Assembly: GCA_016711805.1 (NCBI GenBank)
Contig: JADJSH010000030.1
Location: 1 to 8,340, forward strand
Length of the DNA stretch: 8,340 bases
Direction of reading: 5' to 3'
DNA from: Bacteroidota bacterium
Lineage (GTDB): Bacteria > Bacteroidota > Bacteroidia > B-17B0 > Aurantibacillaceae
Shown here: in pieces, positions 6,353 to 8,340 of the stretch
Numbering within the stretch: the stretch's first letter is position 1
Layout of the letters: each line of letters begins with the position of its first letter
The notes under the pieces: generated by a model
The model's input: only the letters and a program-made list of their open reading frames with translations
Told to the model about the DNA's origin: nothing
Database searches by the model: none
Position numbers and translations under genes: made by a program

Positions 6353-7614
6353 ATGTTACAGAATTTACGCATACAAAATTTTGCCTTAATTGAGAAACTG
6401 AAGTTCGATTGAACCAAGGTTTAACAGTTATTACTGGAGAAACTGGTGCTGGAAAATCCATTTTATTAGGTGCTTTAGGTTTAACTTTAGGAGACAGAGC
6501 TGACGTAAGTTCGCTACATGATAAAACTAAAAAATGTATTATCGAAGCACAGTTCAATATCAAAGCTTATCATTTAAAATCATTTTTTAAAGCAATGAAT
6601 TAGACTTTGAAGAAGTAACTTCAATATAAGAGAAATTACACCTGAAGGAAAATCTCGTGCTTTTATTAACGATACTCCAACTACATTAAGTGTATTAAAA
6701 GAATTAGGCGATCAATTAATTGATATTCATTCTCAACACGAAACATTATTACTAAAAGAAACTAATTTTCAATTTGAATTAGTAGATGCTTTTGCACAAA
6801 CCACACAATTATTTTCTGATTATAAAAAACAATTTAGTCAGTTAACTAAACTGAAAAAACAATTAGAAGAATTAACCGCTCAAGAAATTCAGGCAAAAAA
6901 GAATTAGATTATTTTCAGTTTCAATTTAATGAGTTAGAAGACGCGGCTATTAAAGTTGGTGTTCAACAACAATTAGAAGAAGAAAGCGAAACTTTAGAAA
7001 ATGCTGAATTCATTAAAGGCAATTTATCAAAATCATCAAAAGATTTATCTGACAAACGACAAAAATCAACCTCTGGAATTGAGCAAAATATTAAAACCAT
7101 GTTGACTAGTTTATCAATGGCTAATGCTCAATTTAAAATTGATTTAAAACCATTAGATAGTTTAACATCCAATGGACTAGATGCTATTTCATTTTTATTT
7201 ACAGCCAACAAAGGTGCAGAATTTAAAGAATTACATAAAACAGCATCTGGCGGTGAGTTATCACGTTTGATGTTATGTTTAAAAGCATTATTAGCAGAGC
7301 GCACTGCCTTACCAACCATTATTTTTTGATGAAATTGATACAGGTGTCAGCGGTGATGTAGCTGATAAAATGGAAATATTTTATTTGCCATGGGTAAAAA
7401 CATGCAAGTAATAACTATTACTCATTTACCACAAATGGCAAGTAAAGGCAGTAATCATTTATTTGTTTACAAATATGATAATAAAGACAAAACAACATCA
7501 AGCATTAAGCAATTAAATAAAGAAGAACGAATAGCTGAAATAGCAAAAATGTTAAGTACAGGAACACCAACAGAAACAGCATTAAAAAACGCAAAAGAAT
7601 TACTGAATGCTTAA
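6353..7614 (+). CDS. recN: DNA repair protein RecN (frameshifted, with an internal loss in the coiled-coil arm)
   Basis: RecN is an SMC-like ATPase that acts at DNA double-strand breaks with RecA. It starts at ATG 6353 (MLQNLRIQNFALIEKLKFD). Frame changes near 6408, 6597, 6626, 6898, 7327 and 7372 split it; most are single-base losses in homopolymers, with one extra T at 7327. Visible motifs are Walker A GETGAGKS (6436-6459), IDIHSQHET (about 6719-6745), ABC signature SGGELSR (7246-7266), Walker B TIIF/DEIDTGVSG across the 7327 lesion, and the ITHLPQMA segment after 7390. The joined product is about 420 residues, against roughly 550 for the family. The shortfall lies in the central arm near 7030-7045, where NLSKSS runs directly into KDLSDKRQKS without a frame change. 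Both ATPase halves remain. The fabI start is 44 bp downstream. Confidence 0.9.
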
Positions 7615-7630
7615 TTAAACTCATATTTAG

Positions 7631-7638
7631 TATATTTG
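7631..7638 (+). promoter_or_regulatory. Predicted -7 promoter box of fabI
   Basis: TATATTTG is an exact match to the Bacteroidota TAnnTTTG element. It lies in the 44-bp gap after recN and 20 bases before the fabI ATG. The -33 element is poor: only ATG at 7607-7609, 21 bases upstream, resembles TTG. Position and exact core make it a credible independent promoter for fabI. Confidence 0.6.
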
Positions 7639-7658
7639 CACAACTAAAAATAAACACT

Positions 7659-8163
7659 ATGGAACACAAACTTATTAAAGGAAAACGCGGTATTATTACC
7701 GGTGCATTAGACGAAAATTCTATTGCCTGGAAAGTAGCACAACGTTGTCACCAAGAAGGTGCAACCTTCACTTTAACTAACGCACCAATAGCCATGCGTT
7801 TAGGTGAGATTAAAAAATTATCAGAGGAAACAGGCGCGAAAATTATTCCTGCTGATGCGTTAGAAAGTATTTACGTACATTTGGATACCATTATGGTAAA
7901 CAAAAGAAAGTACGTATCAATACTATTTCAATCACCACCAACCAAAACAACTGCGGGTGGTGGTATTACGGTTCTCTGATTTTTATGAGTTTGCTGATTT
8001 ACAATCTCCATTAGGAAATGCAAGTGCTGATGATTGCGCAAACTATACAGTAAGTTTATTCTCAGATTTAACTCGTATGGTTACTATGCAGAATTTATAC
8101 CATGATGGTGGTTATAGCTCTACTGGTATCAGCACTGAGTTATTAGAGAAAATTCAAGGTTAA
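7659..8163 (+). CDS. fabI: Enoyl-ACP reductase FabI, missing central region including the active site
   Basis: FabI is the NAD(P)H-dependent SDR enzyme that reduces enoyl-ACP in the last step of each fatty-acid elongation cycle. The N-terminus is clear (LIKGKRGIITGALDENSIAW, then GATFTLTNAP and IIPADA, up to about 7859), and so is the C-terminus (SPLGNASADDCANYTVSLFSDL, then TMQNLYHDGGYSSTGIS, ending at TAA 8161). Between them IPADA passes directly to LESI, a segment that in the family lies after the catalytic Y-x6-K. About 100 residues are missing (168 codons against roughly 270), including the substrate-pocket and Tyr/Lys region. Further frame changes occur near 7872 (one base lost; RTFGYHYGKQKKVRINTI reads in another frame), near 7929 and near 7970. 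As drawn it could not be active. Since fabI is normally essential, an assembly loss is more likely than decay, unless an intact copy lies elsewhere. Confidence 0.88.
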
Positions 8164-8182
8164 AAAACTAAAACATATCATT

Positions 8183-8244
8183 AAATGCTCTTCAGCTAAA
8201 CTAACATGGCAACACAGGTTAGATATTAACGCTGAAGAGCATTT
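8183..8244. terminator. Long-loop hairpin after fabI, probable terminator
   Basis: A perfect 14-bp inverted repeat pairs 8183-8196 with 8231-8244, enclosing 34 bases. Within the loop CTAAC (8201-8205) can pair with GTTAG (8218-8222), giving a compound hairpin. On the plus strand it is followed by T-rich sequence (8242-8258), and on the minus strand also by T-rich sequence toward fabI. It begins 20 bases after the fabI stop. A terminator for fabI, possibly shared with a convergent gene, is the simplest reading. The long loop is unusual for an intrinsic terminator. Confidence 0.55.
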
Positions 8245-8249
8245 TGATT

Positions 8250-8340
8250 TTATATATTTCTATTACCTGCACCGAGAGTATTTACAGAGAAGTTCACGAA
8301 CTCAATCAAGATTAAATATTGATTTACAGTTAAATGATTT
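8250..8340 (-). CDS. Possible C-terminal end of an unidentified minus-strand gene
   Basis: On the minus strand a frame is open from the window edge to a TAA at 8252-8250 and ends LIEFVNFSVNTLGAGNRNI. The alternating hydrophobic pattern is protein-like and the stop lies just outside the long hairpin, as expected for a gene converging on fabI. Only 29 codons are visible and I do not recognise the family. A plus-strand frame over the same bases (LPAPRVFTEKFTNSIKIKY) is a weaker rival. Nearby sequence contains many indels, so even the frame is uncertain. Confidence 0.22.
   Translation of the reverse strand, partial: NHLTVNQYLILIEFVNFSVNTLGAGNRNI

Noticed and set aside
6342..6563. Minus-strand open frame over the recN start
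   Set aside because: It is the complement of the RecN N-terminus and Walker A region, which is clearly coding on the plus strand.
6409..6603. A separate small P-loop ATPase gene starting at TTG 6409
   Set aside because: The Walker A segment continues the MLQNLRIQNFALIEKLKFD start at 6353 after restoring one T; it is the RecN N-terminus.
7128..7319. Minus-strand open frame within recN
   Set aside because: It is antisense to the RecN C-terminal ATPase half with the SGGELSR signature.
7957..8163. A separate small gene after fabI
   Set aside because: It is the FabI C-terminus in a shifted frame; the first codons belong to the preceding segment.
1..8340. Defence island, mobile element or novel system
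   Set aside because: All identified genes are core metabolism, transcription or repair genes plus one exported protease. No transposase, integrase, toxin-antitoxin pair or unfamiliar gene cassette is visible.

Overview
The window reads as an AT-rich piece of a Bacteroidota chromosome, probably from the Flavobacteriales or a relative. The evidence is a 288-residue primary sigma factor without region 1.1, a type IX secretion (T9SS) sorting domain on a secreted protease, TAnnTTTG-type -7 boxes, start codons preceded by A-rich sequence without a Shine-Dalgarno, and the local orders rpoD-rpe and recN-fabI, which I recall as common in this phylum.

Layout. 1-174: AT-rich leader with no clear gene. 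175-3726 (+): one large gene for a secreted multidomain zinc metalloprotease (signal peptide, reprolysin-like domain with HExxHxxGxxH, Ig-like linker, PKD domain, four tandem Ig-like repeats, T9SS sorting domain), broken by about a dozen frame lesions. 3741-3781: perfect inverted repeat, a shared terminator for convergent genes. 3799-4407 (-): intact sodA. 4428-5077 (-): rpe with one frameshift near its 3' end. 5169-5198: terminator of the sigma gene. 5224-6090 (-): intact rpoD. 6091-6352: divergent spacer. 6353-7614 (+): recN with six frame lesions and an apparent in-frame loss in the coiled-coil arm. 7659-8163 (+): fabI lacking about 100 central residues, including the catalytic Tyr/Lys pair, plus several frame lesions. 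8183-8244: long-loop hairpin. 8250-8340: possible C-terminus of a minus-strand gene.

How the genes relate. This is mostly core genome: transcription (RpoD), pentose phosphate pathway (Rpe), superoxide defence (Sod), double-strand break repair (RecN) and fatty-acid elongation (FabI), next to one exported degradative enzyme. rpe and sodA are 20 bp apart and probably share a transcript. fabI has its own predicted promoter just after recN.

The strongest signal is about sequence quality. Frame lesions are mostly single-base losses in T, A or G runs; they hit a normally essential gene (fabI) and are absent from sodA and rpoD. I read this as uncorrected sequencing or assembly error rather than pseudogenisation or programmed frameshifting, and I describe the broken genes as whole genes. 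I found no convincing undescribed system, CRISPR array, insertion sequence, tRNA or rRNA.
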